Assembly: GCA_934539585.1 (NCBI GenBank)
Contig: CAKTCT010000003.1
Coordinates: forward strand, 51,362-115,361
Length of the DNA stretch: 64,000 nt
Source: an uncultured Oscillospiraceae bacterium
Lineage (GTDB): Bacteria; Bacillota; Clostridia; Oscillospirales; Ruminococcaceae
Reading direction: 5' to 3'
Position 1 is the first letter of the stretch. Each line of letters begins with the position of its first letter. Below the pieces are notes generated by a model. The model worked only from the letters and a program-made list of their open reading frames with translations. It had not been told where the DNA came from and ran no database searches. Positions 16,251-24,417 of the stretch are shown one piece after another. Both the position numbers and the translations under genes were made by a program.

Positions 16251-16288
16251 AAAAAAGCACCCTTGCAGGGTGCTGCAAGGGTGCTTTG
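16251..16288 (-). terminator. Intrinsic terminator of the DUF2344 gene
   Basis: Arms AAGCACCCTTGCA and TGCAAGGGTGCTT followed by a T run on the minus strand, 20 bp past the stop codon. Confidence 0.85.
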
Positions 16289-16307
16289 GGGGGATCGATC
16301 GGGTGCG

Positions 16308-17012
16308 TTAAAAGAACTCGCCGCCGCCGGCGCAGAGGATCCGGTCCCGGCGGATGAGGCGGTAGTCCGGTTCCACTCCCTTGGCCTTGCCGAAGGCGTC
16401 CACCAGGAGGGTGGGGTTGATGTTCTCCCGGTTCCCGGCGGGGAGGGTCAGGGAAAGGAGGACGCCCCGGTCTGTCTCCCGGGAAGAACAGCGGAGAAGG
16501 GCGGGCTTCAGGTCGATGGTCTTGGGGCCCTTTTTGGTGTGCTTTTCCGTTTCGATAACGGGCTGGGCGGTGTAGTCATCGAAGGCGGCTTTCAGCTCTG
16601 CCGGGGACAGGGATTTTGCCGAAAATTCCAGGGTGTACTCCGCGCGCTCGATGTCGTCGGCCTTGTGGACCGGGGGGCGGAGCTCCGTGATGACGATGCC
16701 CTCGGGCATGGCGGCGTTGAGCCGGGCCGCAGTTTCCTCCAGGGGGAGGTTTTCCGTCAGGCGGAAGTCGAAGCTCTCCCGGACGCCCTCGTAGCCCAGG
16801 GCCAGGGGGAGGGCGTAGGTCAGGTAGATGTGGGGGTTGTATCCCAGGGTGAACCAGATGGGCAGTTTAGCCCGCTGGAAGGCCCGTTGGACCGTGCGGT
16901 ACAGGTCCAGGTGGGAGATGTATTTGGCCCGGCCCTCCTTGCGGTAAAAGGCCCGGATGTCGTAGACGGGTCTGCCCTCCACGACGATGATTTTGGGGGT
17001 GTAATCAGCCAA
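16308..17012 (-). CDS. TIGR03936/DUF2344 radical SAM-associated protein
   Basis: A 234-residue protein of the family usually encoded directly after, or fused to, TIGR03960-type radical SAM proteins; its biochemical role is not established. Typical segments: IRAFYRKEGRAKYISHLDLYR at the N-terminus, LGYNPHIYLTYALPLALGYE near 56, and PPVHKADDIERAEYTLEF near 115. The start is TTG at 17012 with AGGAGG 8 nt upstream; no better ATG exists. In relatives the gene abuts or overlaps the radical SAM gene, but here a 690-bp repeat-filled interval lies between them. Confidence 0.85.
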   Translation of the reverse strand: MADYTPKIIVVEGRPVYDIRAFYRKEGRAKYISHLDLYRTVQRAFQRAKLPIWFTLGYNPHIYLTYALPLALGYEGVRESFDFRLTENLPLEETAARLNAAMPEGIVITELRPPVHKADDIERAEYTLEFSAKSLSPAELKAAFDDYTAQPVIETEKHTKKGPKTIDLKPALLRCSSRETDRGVLLSLTLPAGNRENINPTLLVDAFGKAKGVEPDYRLIRRDRILCAGGGEFF

Positions 17013-17737
17013 TGCAGCGACCTCCTAGGATGAGTTTGTTGGCTATGCGGGGTGGGCGGTGTTTTTGGTGGTTGGGGGAGATGCCTGGGGCGATGGGGTT
17101 CTGGGGAGATTGGGATGGTTCGGGCGGGGTGGTGCCTGCGGGGGAGTTTTTGGGTGGTAAATGCAGCGGCTGCCGCCGATGGGTTTGTTGGTTTCGTGGG
17201 TTGGGCGTTGCTTTTTTGTAGATGGGGGTGACTCCTGTTGGGGAGGGGGTTCCGGATTCCCGGCGGGGGAAGGGGGAGTGTTCGGGGCGATGGGGTTCCA
17301 GGGGGATTGGGTTGGGCGGTGCGCTTTGTGGTTTTGGGGTGGGTTCTGGCCGGGAAGGGAGTGGGATGCCTGGTGCGATGGGGGTTCTGGGGGAAATTGG
17401 GGTGGTTTGGGCGAGGGGATTTGGTGCGGATGGATGTGGATGGGGCGCTTGCGGGGGGATTCTGGGGCTTTGGGGTCAAATGCAGCGGCCCCCGCCGTCA
17501 ATGAGGTTGTTGTCTGTGCGGTTTAGGCGGTGTTTTTTGTGGTTGGGGCGATTTCCGTTCGGGAGGTTTTTCGTTTTCCCGACGAGGAAATTGGGATAGT
17601 TCGGGCGGGGTGGTGTCTGCGGGGGTGGTTTCCGGCCGGAGGGGGCGTATTTCCGGTAGGGAAATGGGGATGCCTGGGTGATGGGATTCTGGGGACTTTG
17701 GGTTAAATGCAGCGGCCGCCGCCGATGAGTTTGTTGG
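17010..17737 (-). repeat. C-rich degenerate tandem duplication of the radical SAM/DUF2344 junction
   Basis: Four imperfect copies of one 33-bp core lie at 17705-17737 (codes NKLIGGGRCI of the radical SAM protein), 17477-17514, 17158-17191 and 17010-17042 (holds the Shine-Dalgarno site and TTG start of DUF2344). Spacers of about 120-290 bp share blocks: a CCACCCCGCCCGAAC block (complement near 17110-17140 and 17590-17625) and a CCCAGAATCCCATCGCC block (near 17080, 17375 and 17670). The transcript side is very rich in C and poor in G, and the plus strand holds many G runs. No conserved frame spans it. Confidence 0.85.
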
Positions 17738-19544
17738 CGCCGCAGCCGGCACAGTGTTCCTTGCAGTTGGGGGTGATCTCCGCACGGGAGGCTTTTTCGT
17801 ATTCCCGGCGGAGGAAGGCTTTGGAAACGCCCACGTCGATGTGGTCCCAGGGGAAAATTTCGTCGGGGGTGCGCTGGCGGGAGGCGTAGAACTCCATGGT
17901 CAGGCCCGCGTCGGCGATGGCTTTCACCCACTTGTCAAAGTCGAAGAATTCCTCCCAGGAGTCGAACTTGCAGCCCATTTTCCAGGCGTTGTAGATGGCC
18001 TTGCCTAGCCGGCGGTCTCCCCGGGCGATGACGCCCTCTAAAACGGAGGTGCGGACCTCGTGCCAGGCCAGGCTGATCTTCCGGGTGGTGACGGAGTGGG
18101 TCAGGGCGTGCTGCTTTTCCACGATCTCGTCGAAGGTGTTCTGGGCGGCCCACTGGAAGGGGGTGAAGGGCTTGGGAACGAAGGTGGAAACAGAGATGGA
18201 GACGTTGACCGCCTTGCCCTTGGGCTTGGTGGGGAGGGAATAGTAAAGGTCCACCACCCGCTGGCCCAGGGCGGTGATGCCCAGGACGTCCTCCATGGTC
18301 TCAAAGGGCAGGCCTAGCATGAAGTAGAGCTTGACGCTGGTATAGCCCCCCTGGAAGGCGATGCGGGAGGTGCGCATGATCTCCTCCTCGGTGACACCTT
18401 TGTTGATGACGTCCCGGAGGCGCTGGGTCCCGGCTTCCGGGGCGAAGGTCAGGCCGCTTTTCCGGACCTTGCTGACCTTATCCAGCAGCTCCTTGGAGAA
18501 GTTGTCCACCCGGAGGGAGGGGAGGGAGAGGTTGATGTGCTCCTCCTGGGTGTAGTCGATGATCTTATCCAGCATTTCTTCCACCTGGGGGTGGTCGGAG
18601 GTGGAGAGGGAGGCCAGGGACATTTCCTCATAGCCGGTGGAGTCGCAGAGGGACTTGCCCTGGGCGCAGAGGGTGTCGGGGCTCTTGGCCCGGATGGGGC
18701 GGTAGATGAACCCCGCCTGACAGAAGCGGCAGCCCCGGATGCAGCCCCGCATGACCTCCAGCACCGCCCGGTCGTGGACCACCTCAGTGTAGGGGACGAT
18801 GAAGGTGTCGGGATAAAAGACCTTGTCGAAGTCCCTGACGATGCGCTTGGTGATTTTGGCGGGGGCGCCGTCTTTGGGAGTGATGGCGGCTATGGTACCG
18901 TCCTCGTGGTAGGTCACGTCGTAGAGAGAGGGGACGTACATTCCGGGAATCTGGGCGGCGTCCTTCAGAAAAGCCTTTTTGTCCCATTTGCCGGAGGCGC
19001 GGTGCTTCTGGTAGAGGTCGATCATTTCCAGCATGATCTCCTCGCCCTCGCCCAGCTGGAAGCAGTCGAAGAAGTCGCAGAGGGGCTCGGCGTTCATGGC
19101 GCAGGGGCCGCCGGCGAAGATGACAGGGTCGTCGTTGGTGCGGTTCTCCGCCAGGGGGTCGATGCCCGCCAGGTCCAGCATGTTGAGGATGTTGGTATAG
19201 GAAAGCTCGTATTGCAGCGAAAATCCCAGGAAGTCGAACTCTTTTAAAGGGTCCAGGCTTTCCAGGCCGTAGAGGGGGATGTGGTTTTCCCGCATCAGGG
19301 CTTCCATGTCCGGCCAGGGGGCGTAGACCCGTTCGGCCCAGCAGTCCTCCCGGGCGTTGATCAGGGAGTAGAGGATTTTCAACCCCAGGTGGGACATGCC
19401 GATTTCGTAGTTATCGGGGAAGCACAGGGCCATGCGGGTTCGGATGCCCGCCTTGTCCTTGACGACGCTGTTATACTCCCCGCCCACGTAGCGGATGGGC
19501 TTCTGCACCTTCAGCAGAAGGGGCTCCAGTTGTTCTTTGAGCAT
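17703..19544 (-). CDS. B12-binding-type radical SAM protein (TIGR03960)
   Basis: A 613-residue radical SAM enzyme of unknown substrate. The N-terminal region (GGEYNSVVKDKAGIRTRMALCFP) has the layout of a cobalamin-binding-like domain. The core holds the [4Fe-4S] motif RGCIRGCRFCQAGF (CxxxCxxC, near residue 280), EEMSLASLSTSDHPQ and FAPEAGTQRLRDVINKG. The C-terminus has a Cys cluster (CKEHCAGCGANKLIGGGRCI). It lies 18 bp downstream of rarA on the minus strand and is normally paired with DUF2344. Its last ten codons are the first copy of a 33-bp element repeated downstream, so the present stop may differ from the ancestral one. Confidence 0.9.
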   Translation of the reverse strand: MLKEQLEPLLLKVQKPIRYVGGEYNSVVKDKAGIRTRMALCFPDNYEIGMSHLGLKILYSLINAREDCWAERVYAPWPDMEALMRENHIPLYGLESLDPLKEFDFLGFSLQYELSYTNILNMLDLAGIDPLAENRTNDDPVIFAGGPCAMNAEPLCDFFDCFQLGEGEEIMLEMIDLYQKHRASGKWDKKAFLKDAAQIPGMYVPSLYDVTYHEDGTIAAITPKDGAPAKITKRIVRDFDKVFYPDTFIVPYTEVVHDRAVLEVMRGCIRGCRFCQAGFIYRPIRAKSPDTLCAQGKSLCDSTGYEEMSLASLSTSDHPQVEEMLDKIIDYTQEEHINLSLPSLRVDNFSKELLDKVSKVRKSGLTFAPEAGTQRLRDVINKGVTEEEIMRTSRIAFQGGYTSVKLYFMLGLPFETMEDVLGITALGQRVVDLYYSLPTKPKGKAVNVSISVSTFVPKPFTPFQWAAQNTFDEIVEKQHALTHSVTTRKISLAWHEVRTSVLEGVIARGDRRLGKAIYNAWKMGCKFDSWEEFFDFDKWVKAIADAGLTMEFYASRQRTPDEIFPWDHIDVGVSKAFLRREYEKASRAEITPNCKEHCAGCGANKLIGGGRCI

Positions 19545-19562
19545 AATGACCTCCGGAATACC

Positions 19563-20831
19563 TTATTTTTTGCCTTTGATTTTGTCCCAGTAGGCCTTGG
19601 CGGCCTGTTCCATCTTGTTTTCCCCGTATTCGTAGTAGACCCGGTCCTTCAGGGCGTCGGGGAGGTACTGCTGGTCCACCCAGCGGTTGGGGAAGTCGTG
19701 GGGGTACTGGTAGAACTGGCCCTTTACCTCCGCGTCCTCGCCGTCGAAGTGCTTGTTTTGCAGCGTCCGGGGGATGGGGCCGGAGCGGCCGGCCTTCAGG
19801 TCCTCCATGGCGGCGTTGATGGCGTTGTGGGCGGTGTTGGACTTGGGGGAGGTGGCGACTAAAATCACCGCGTCGGCCAGGCAGAGCCGGGCTTCGGGGA
19901 GGCCCACCTGGAGGGCGGCGTCCACGGCGGCTTTGACGATGGGGATGATCTGGGGGTAGGCAAGGCCCACGTCCTCGCAGGCGCAGACCATGAGGCGGCG
20001 GCAGGCGGAGGGCAGGTCCCCGGCCTCCAGGAGACGGGCCAGGTAGTGGATGGCGGCGTCGGGGTCGGAGCCCCGCATGGACTTCTGGTAGGCGGAGACG
20101 ATGTCGTAGTGCTCGTCGCCCTCCCGGTCGTAGCGCATGGCGCTGCGTTGGGAAAGCTCCTCCGCCAGGGAGAGGGGGATGCGGCGGCCGTCGTCGGTGT
20201 GCTCCGCCGCCAGGGCCAGGAGCTCCACGGTGTTCAGGGCCTTGCGGACGTCGCCGCCGCAGCTCCGGGCGATGTGGGCGGCGACGCCGTCCTCGATGAG
20301 AAGGGGCTCGTCCATTTCCTCCTCCTGGGCGCGGAAGCCGCGGAGTACGGCGCGCTCCACCTCCTCAGGGGGGACGGACTTGAACTCAAAGACGGTGGAG
20401 CGGCTGAGGACCGCGTTGTAGATGTAGAAATAGGGGTTCTCCGTGGTGGAGGCGATGAGGGTGATGCGGCCGTCCTCGATGTATTCCAGCAGGGACTGCT
20501 GCTGCTTTTTGTTGAGATACTGGATCTCGTCCAGGTAGAGCAGGACGCCGTTGCAGCCGATGATGGAGTCCAGCTCCTCCACGATGGCCTTGATGTCGGC
20601 CAGGGAGGCGTTGGTGCCGTTTAATTTATGGAGACGCTTTTTGGTCTGGGCGGCGATGATCCGGGCGACGGTGGTTTTTCCCACGCCGGACGGGCCGTAG
20701 AAGATCATGTTGGGGATATTGCCGCTTTCGATGATGCGGCGCAGGCTTTTCCCAGGAGCCAGCAGGTGCTGCTGGCCGACTACCTCGTCCAGAGTGCGGG
20801 GACGCAGCCGGTCGGCAAGAGGCGACGCCAT
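19563..20831 (-). CDS. rarA: Replication-associated recombination protein A (MgsA/RarA)
   Basis: AAA+ ATPase acting at stalled replication forks in association with SSB, 422 residues. N-terminal PLADRLRPRTLDEVVGQ, Walker A GPSGVGKTT near 45, Walker B LYLDEIQYLNK near 100, then the sensor regions (STTENPYFYIYNAVLSRS). The C-terminal half (SMRGSDPDAAIHYLARLLEAG and beyond) is the RarA tetramerisation region. The start Met follows AAGGAGG. It heads a minus-strand unit with the radical SAM and DUF2344 genes; a functional link to them is not evident. Confidence 0.95.
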   Translation of the reverse strand: MASPLADRLRPRTLDEVVGQQHLLAPGKSLRRIIESGNIPNMIFYGPSGVGKTTVARIIAAQTKKRLHKLNGTNASLADIKAIVEELDSIIGCNGVLLYLDEIQYLNKKQQQSLLEYIEDGRITLIASTTENPYFYIYNAVLSRSTVFEFKSVPPEEVERAVLRGFRAQEEEMDEPLLIEDGVAAHIARSCGGDVRKALNTVELLALAAEHTDDGRRIPLSLAEELSQRSAMRYDREGDEHYDIVSAYQKSMRGSDPDAAIHYLARLLEAGDLPSACRRLMVCACEDVGLAYPQIIPIVKAAVDAALQVGLPEARLCLADAVILVATSPKSNTAHNAINAAMEDLKAGRSGPIPRTLQNKHFDGEDAEVKGQFYQYPHDFPNRWVDQQYLPDALKDRVYYEYGENKMEQAAKAYWDKIKGKK

Positions 20832-20864
20832 GGCAGACCCTCCTTTTCAGGTTCAGATACTTCT

Positions 20865-20893
20865 ATTGTACCCGATTTTTGTCGAAAAGTAAA
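20865..20893 (-). promoter_or_regulatory. Promoter of rarA
   Basis: TTTACT and TACAAT on the minus strand with a 17-bp spacer, about 34 bp before the start codon. Confidence 0.7.
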
Positions 20894-20976
20894 CCGTTTT
20901 TCCGGGAAAGAGCCCTTGACAGCCGTGTTACAATAAAAGCAGAACTGCGGGGAAGTCCCCGGGAAGGGAGATTGCC

Positions 20977-21237
20977 ATGAAAAAGACCTTGCAGCGTCCC
21001 GAAAAGAAGCAGGCCAAGGCCGCGCCGCGGACCGCATTGGGCCGCAGCGTCCGGGAAAAGCAGGAAAAGCTCCGGAGGGTCCGGCGGGGAATCCGGTTCC
21101 TCAACGGGCTGGCGGCGGTGCTGGGCGTGGCGATCCCGCTGGTCCGGCTGGGGCTGACGGTGCGGGGGTATCTGAAGCTCAAGGAAAAAGCGGAGGCCCG
21201 GAAGGCCCCCGAAAATGCAAAGGAGGACGTTTTATGA
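20977..21237 (+). CDS. Small basic membrane-associated protein, unknown
   Basis: An 86-residue protein I do not recognise. A strongly basic N-terminal half (residues 1-40, many Lys/Arg) precedes one hydrophobic segment (FLNGLAAVLGVAIPLVRLGL, about 42-62) and a charged C-terminal helix (YLKLKEKAEARKAPENAKED). AGGGAG precedes the ATG. Its stop codon overlaps the start of the nitroreductase gene (ATGA), so the two are translationally coupled. It could be a membrane anchor or a small regulator; function is unknown. Confidence 0.65.
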   Translation: MKKTLQRPEKKQAKAAPRTALGRSVREKQEKLRRVRRGIRFLNGLAAVLGVAIPLVRLGLTVRGYLKLKEKAEARKAPENAKEDVL

Positions 21238-21737
21238 ACGAGGTACTGCAAACCATTTTCGACCGGCGGAGCATCCGGGCGTATCAGGATGCGCCGGTGC
21301 CGGAGGATGCCCTGGAGACGGTGATCCAGGCGGGGCTGGCGGCTCCCAGCGCCATGAACCAGCAGTCCTGGCATTTCGTGGTGCTCACCGGCGACGGGGC
21401 CAGGCGCTACCGGGCCTACTGCCAGGAAAAGCTGGGCCGGGACCCGTATTACGGCGCGCCGGCCATGATCCTGGTTTTCGGGAAAAAGGACGCCATTGCG
21501 CCGCTGTGCGACGCCAGCCTGGCCATTGAGAACATGCTGCTGGCGGCGGCCTCTCTGGGACTGGGAACCTGCTGGATTCACTGTGTCAACGATTTGTTCA
21601 GGGAAGAATCCGCCGCGGCGGAGTGGGGGGTTCCTGCCGGATACCGGCCGGTGGGTTCCGTGGCCATTGGGCTGTCCGCCGGGGCCCGGCCCGAGGCGAA
21701 GCCTCGGGCGGCGGGGACGGTTACGCGGATTTCGTAA
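21234..21737 (+). CDS. Nitroreductase family protein
   Basis: FMN-dependent NAD(P)H oxidoreductase of the nitroreductase fold, 167 residues, at the short end of the family. The N-terminus IFDRRSIRAYQD binds the FMN phosphate, APSAMNQQSWHFVV follows near 33, and GLGTCWIHCVNDLF near 113. The mid-region insert is short, as in the small clostridial members. Substrates may be quinones, nitro compounds or flavins; none can be chosen. It overlaps the preceding small gene by 4 bp, and an R2 repeat begins 30 bp after its stop. Confidence 0.9.
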   Translation: MNEVLQTIFDRRSIRAYQDAPVPEDALETVIQAGLAAPSAMNQQSWHFVVLTGDGARRYRAYCQEKLGRDPYYGAPAMILVFGKKDAIAPLCDASLAIENMLLAAASLGLGTCWIHCVNDLFREESAAAEWGVPAGYRPVGSVAIGLSAGARPEAKPRAAGTVTRIS

Positions 21738-21767
21738 AGTAGTAGAGCCTATCGATTGATAGAAATT

Positions 21768-21986
21768 AAGTTTTGGGTCCAGCCTTTTTTCAAAAGGCTG
21801 GCGGGTGGAGGGCGGCGCCCTCCTCGCTTTCCGCAGAAAGCGAAATTCTACTCGTTGCGCCTCGGGCGCAACCCAAAAATGAGGGAAGGCGGCCCGCAGG
21901 CCGCCCGCGGTTCCCGCGGCCGCAATTTCGGAGAAATTGCGGCATGACACATTTCTAATTCATCCAAAGCGTAACCCGCGCCAGCG
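21768..21986 (+). repeat. R2 hairpin-chain repeat, partial copy B1
   Basis: Left half of R2: the left inverted end (AAGTTTTGGGTCCAGCC) through the GCAATTTCGGAGAAATTGC hairpin and ACCCGCGCCAGCG. It breaks off into an inverted R3 module, and a second full R2 begins at 22115. Confidence 0.85.
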
Positions 21987-22105
21987 GCGGCGTGTCGCCG
22001 CTCCCATGTCGCCGCGGCGGTCTTCCTCGCGTTGAGTTTTGTCAGCCGCGCGACAGGCTGCGCGGCGACGATTTGGGTAGCCCGTGGGAAATTTTCCGCA
22101 GCGTT
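21987..22105 (-). repeat. R3 module, inverted copy
   Basis: On the minus strand it reads GCCAACGCTGCGGAAAATT, then GTCGCCGCGCAGCCTGTCGC and GGGAGCGGCGACACGCCGC, as at 9190-9314. It is sandwiched between partial and full R2 copies. Confidence 0.8.
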
Positions 22106-22114
22106 GGCAAAGCT

Positions 22115-22571
22115 AAGTTTTGGGTCCAGCCTTTTTCAAAAGGCTGGTAGGGTTCTTAGGGGCAAAGCCCCTAAGTCGCCCTCCGCAGAGGGCGAAATTC
22201 CTATCCTGTTGCGCCTCGGGCGCAACCAAAAAATGGGAAAAGGTGGCCCGCGTTTTCCGCGGCCGCAATTTCGGAGAAATTGCGGCATGACACATTTCTA
22301 ATTCATCCAAAGCGTAACCCGCGCCAGCGAGTCGAAGCGTTTGTCGTTTCTTCTCGCTAGCGCGGGTTTTGTTTGTGCGTTTTTGCAGGACTGCGTCCTG
22401 CGGGGAACCCCTTGATAGGGTTCCCCCTCGGCCCGACAGCCCACCGGGCTGTCGGGCCTTCCCTTCCTGATCTTTTTGGATCAGTAGGGAGATTTCGCTT
22501 TCTGCGGAAAGCGACTTAGGGGCGTTGCCCCTAAGGACCCCACCGCCTTTTGAAAAAGGCGGGCGAAAACG
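22115..22571 (+). repeat. R2 hairpin-chain repeat, copy B2
   Basis: Full-length R2 from AAGTTTTGGGTCCAGCC to GGCGGGCGAAAACG. It has the same hairpin order as copy A, with paired differences in several stems (for example CCCGACAGCC/GGCTGTCGGG where copy A has TCCGACAG/CTGTCGGA). It lies between convergent nitroreductase and metI genes. No gene is seen in 21738-22633. Confidence 0.9.
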
Positions 22572-22633
22572 TTGCTTGTGTTGGCGGGTAGGTCGTGCGA
22601 TTTTTACGGGTGCTTCGATCGTTGTTGCGCAGC

Positions 22634-23341
22634 TTACTTTCGATTTTTCAGGCGCTTATCGCACTTAGCGGCCAGGTAGGTGCCAAGGCTCTGGAACACC
22701 TGGACCATGACGATGAGGAACACCACGGCAAAGGCCATGATCAGGTACTGATACCGGTAGTAGCCGTAGTTGATGGCGATCTTGCCCAGGCCGCCGCCGC
22801 CGATGATGCCGCTCATGGCGGAGTACCCCAACACCGTAGTGATGGCAATGGTGCCGTTGGAAATCAAGGACGGCACGCTTTCGGGGATCATGACCTTGGT
22901 GATGATCTGGAAGGGCGACGCGCCCATGCTCTGGGCGGCCTCGATGATGTTGGGGTTGATCTCCCGGAGGCTGCTCTCCACCAGCCGGGCGATGAAGGGG
23001 AAGGCTGCGATGACCAGGGGGACCACGGAGGCCGGGGTGCCGACCACCGTGCCCACGATGAGCCGGGTCAGGGGGAAGACCATGATCATCAGGATCAGGA
23101 AGGGCACCGACCGCAGCAGGTTGATGATGACGTTGAGGACGCTGAGAATCCATTTGGGAATCCGGAGGATTTTTCCGTCCTCGCCGGCCACAAGGAGGAC
23201 GCCCAGGGGCAGTCCGATGAGGATGGCGAACAGGGTGGACAGCACCGTGACGTAGAAGGTCTCCCAGATGGCCAGGGGAAACTGGTGGATCAGGACGTCC
23301 AGAGCGTTCTGAAAGGTTTCGGATGCGAAAAACTCAGCCAT
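22634..23341 (-). CDS. metI: Methionine ABC transporter permease
   Basis: Membrane permease of the MetNIQ importer for methionine, 235 residues with five or six membrane segments. The cytoplasmic loop carries the EAA-type motif IEAAQSMGASPFQIITKV (near residue 125) that docks onto MetN. Its start overlaps the end of metN by 8 bp, so translation is coupled. The C-terminus is basic (KCDKRLKNRK). It is last in the metQ-metN-metI unit and convergent with the nitroreductase gene across the R2 repeats. Confidence 0.92.
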   Translation of the reverse strand: MAEFFASETFQNALDVLIHQFPLAIWETFYVTVLSTLFAILIGLPLGVLLVAGEDGKILRIPKWILSVLNVIINLLRSVPFLILMIMVFPLTRLIVGTVVGTPASVVPLVIAAFPFIARLVESSLREINPNIIEAAQSMGASPFQIITKVMIPESVPSLISNGTIAITTVLGYSAMSGIIGGGGLGKIAINYGYYRYQYLIMAFAVVFLIVMVQVFQSLGTYLAAKCDKRLKNRK

Positions 23342-24344
23342 TGTTCGTTACCTCCTCCACGAAGATGTCCGGGATGTTCTGCAGGTAGGCCAGGGCTTTT
23401 TCCATCTGGTCCCGGCCGCCGGGGATGCCTAAGAGCATGTTGCCGTAGGCTTTGTCCCCCAGGCTCCGGGTGGAGGCGGAGAGGATGCTGGCGGCGATGT
23501 TCTGCTCCATGGCCATCTGGGCGATCAGGGGGGTGTTGGTGGCGTCGGCTCCGTTGAAGACCACCCGGATGATGTTCCGGTCGCCGCTGGCGACGGCGCT
23601 CTGCTCGTAGCCTTCGGGGTAGACCAGACGCTTGGCCGCCTGGGATTTCGGGGCGGAGAAGACCTCGCTGACCGCGCCCTCCTCGGCTACGGCGCCGTTG
23701 TCCAGGATGGCGACCCGGGTGCAGATCTGCTCCACCACGCTCATCTGGTGGGTGATGACGATGACCGTCAGCCCCAGCCGGTCGTGGAGGTCCCGGATCA
23801 GGGAGAGGATGGACTGGGTGGTCTGGGGGTCCAGGGCGGAAGTGGCCTCGTCGCAGAGAAGGATTTTCGGCTTGGTGGCCAGGGCCCGGGCGATGGCCAC
23901 CCGCTGCTGCTGGCCGCCGGAGAGCTGGGCGGGGTAGGCTTTCAGCTTATCGCCCAGGCCCACCAGCTTCAGGAGCTCCGCGCCCCGCTTTTCGGCTTCG
24001 GAGCGCTTGACGCCGGCCAGCTCCAGGGGGAAGCAGACGTTTTTCAGGCAGTTTCTCTGCATCAGCAGGTTGAAGCCCTGGAAGATCATGGTGATGTTCC
24101 GGCGCTCCTTCCGCAGCTCCGCCTGGGAGAGCTGGCCGATGTCCAGGCCGTCGATGAGGATTTTTCCGCCGGTGGGGCGCTCCAGCATGTTGATGCTGCG
24201 GACCAGGGTGCTTTTTCCCGCGCCGCTCATGCCGATGATGCCGTAGATTTCGCCGTCGCCGATGGTCAGCGAGATGTCCTTGAGAGCCTCCACCGTGCCG
24301 TCGGCGGTGGAGAAGGTCTTGGAAAGGTGCTGGATTTCAATCAT
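23334..24344 (-). CDS. metN: Methionine ABC transporter ATP-binding protein
   Basis: ATPase of the MetNIQ importer, 336 residues. Walker A GMSGAGKST (near 38), signature LSGGQQQRVAIARAL (near 140), Walker B ILLCDEATSALD (near 160) and the H-loop VIVITHQM are all intact. The C-terminal 80 residues form a NIL domain (ADATNTPLIAQMAMEQNIAA), which in characterised MetN binds methionine and feeds back on transport. AGGAG precedes the ATG. The 73-bp gap to metQ holds a small TAACG/CGTTA stem. Confidence 0.95.
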   Translation of the reverse strand: MIEIQHLSKTFSTADGTVEALKDISLTIGDGEIYGIIGMSGAGKSTLVRSINMLERPTGGKILIDGLDIGQLSQAELRKERRNITMIFQGFNLLMQRNCLKNVCFPLELAGVKRSEAEKRGAELLKLVGLGDKLKAYPAQLSGGQQQRVAIARALATKPKILLCDEATSALDPQTTQSILSLIRDLHDRLGLTVIVITHQMSVVEQICTRVAILDNGAVAEEGAVSEVFSAPKSQAAKRLVYPEGYEQSAVASGDRNIIRVVFNGADATNTPLIAQMAMEQNIAASILSASTRSLGDKAYGNMLLGIPGGRDQMEKALAYLQNIPDIFVEEVTNNG

Positions 24345-24417
24345 AGCGATTCTCCTAATAGACAGAAATAACGCTGGCTGCAGATGCAGACAACGTTACT
24401 TCTGAATTGGTCAGTTT

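Noticed and set aside
17043..17526. Several open frames on both strands in the C-rich interval
   Set aside because: They consist of repetitive Pro/His/Thr or Gly/Trp strings made by the C/G-rich repeats. None has a ribosome site and frame conservation across repeat units.
20916..20934. TTGACA and TACAAT before the small gene at 20977
   Set aside because: The hexamers are only 7 bp apart, so they cannot form one promoter.
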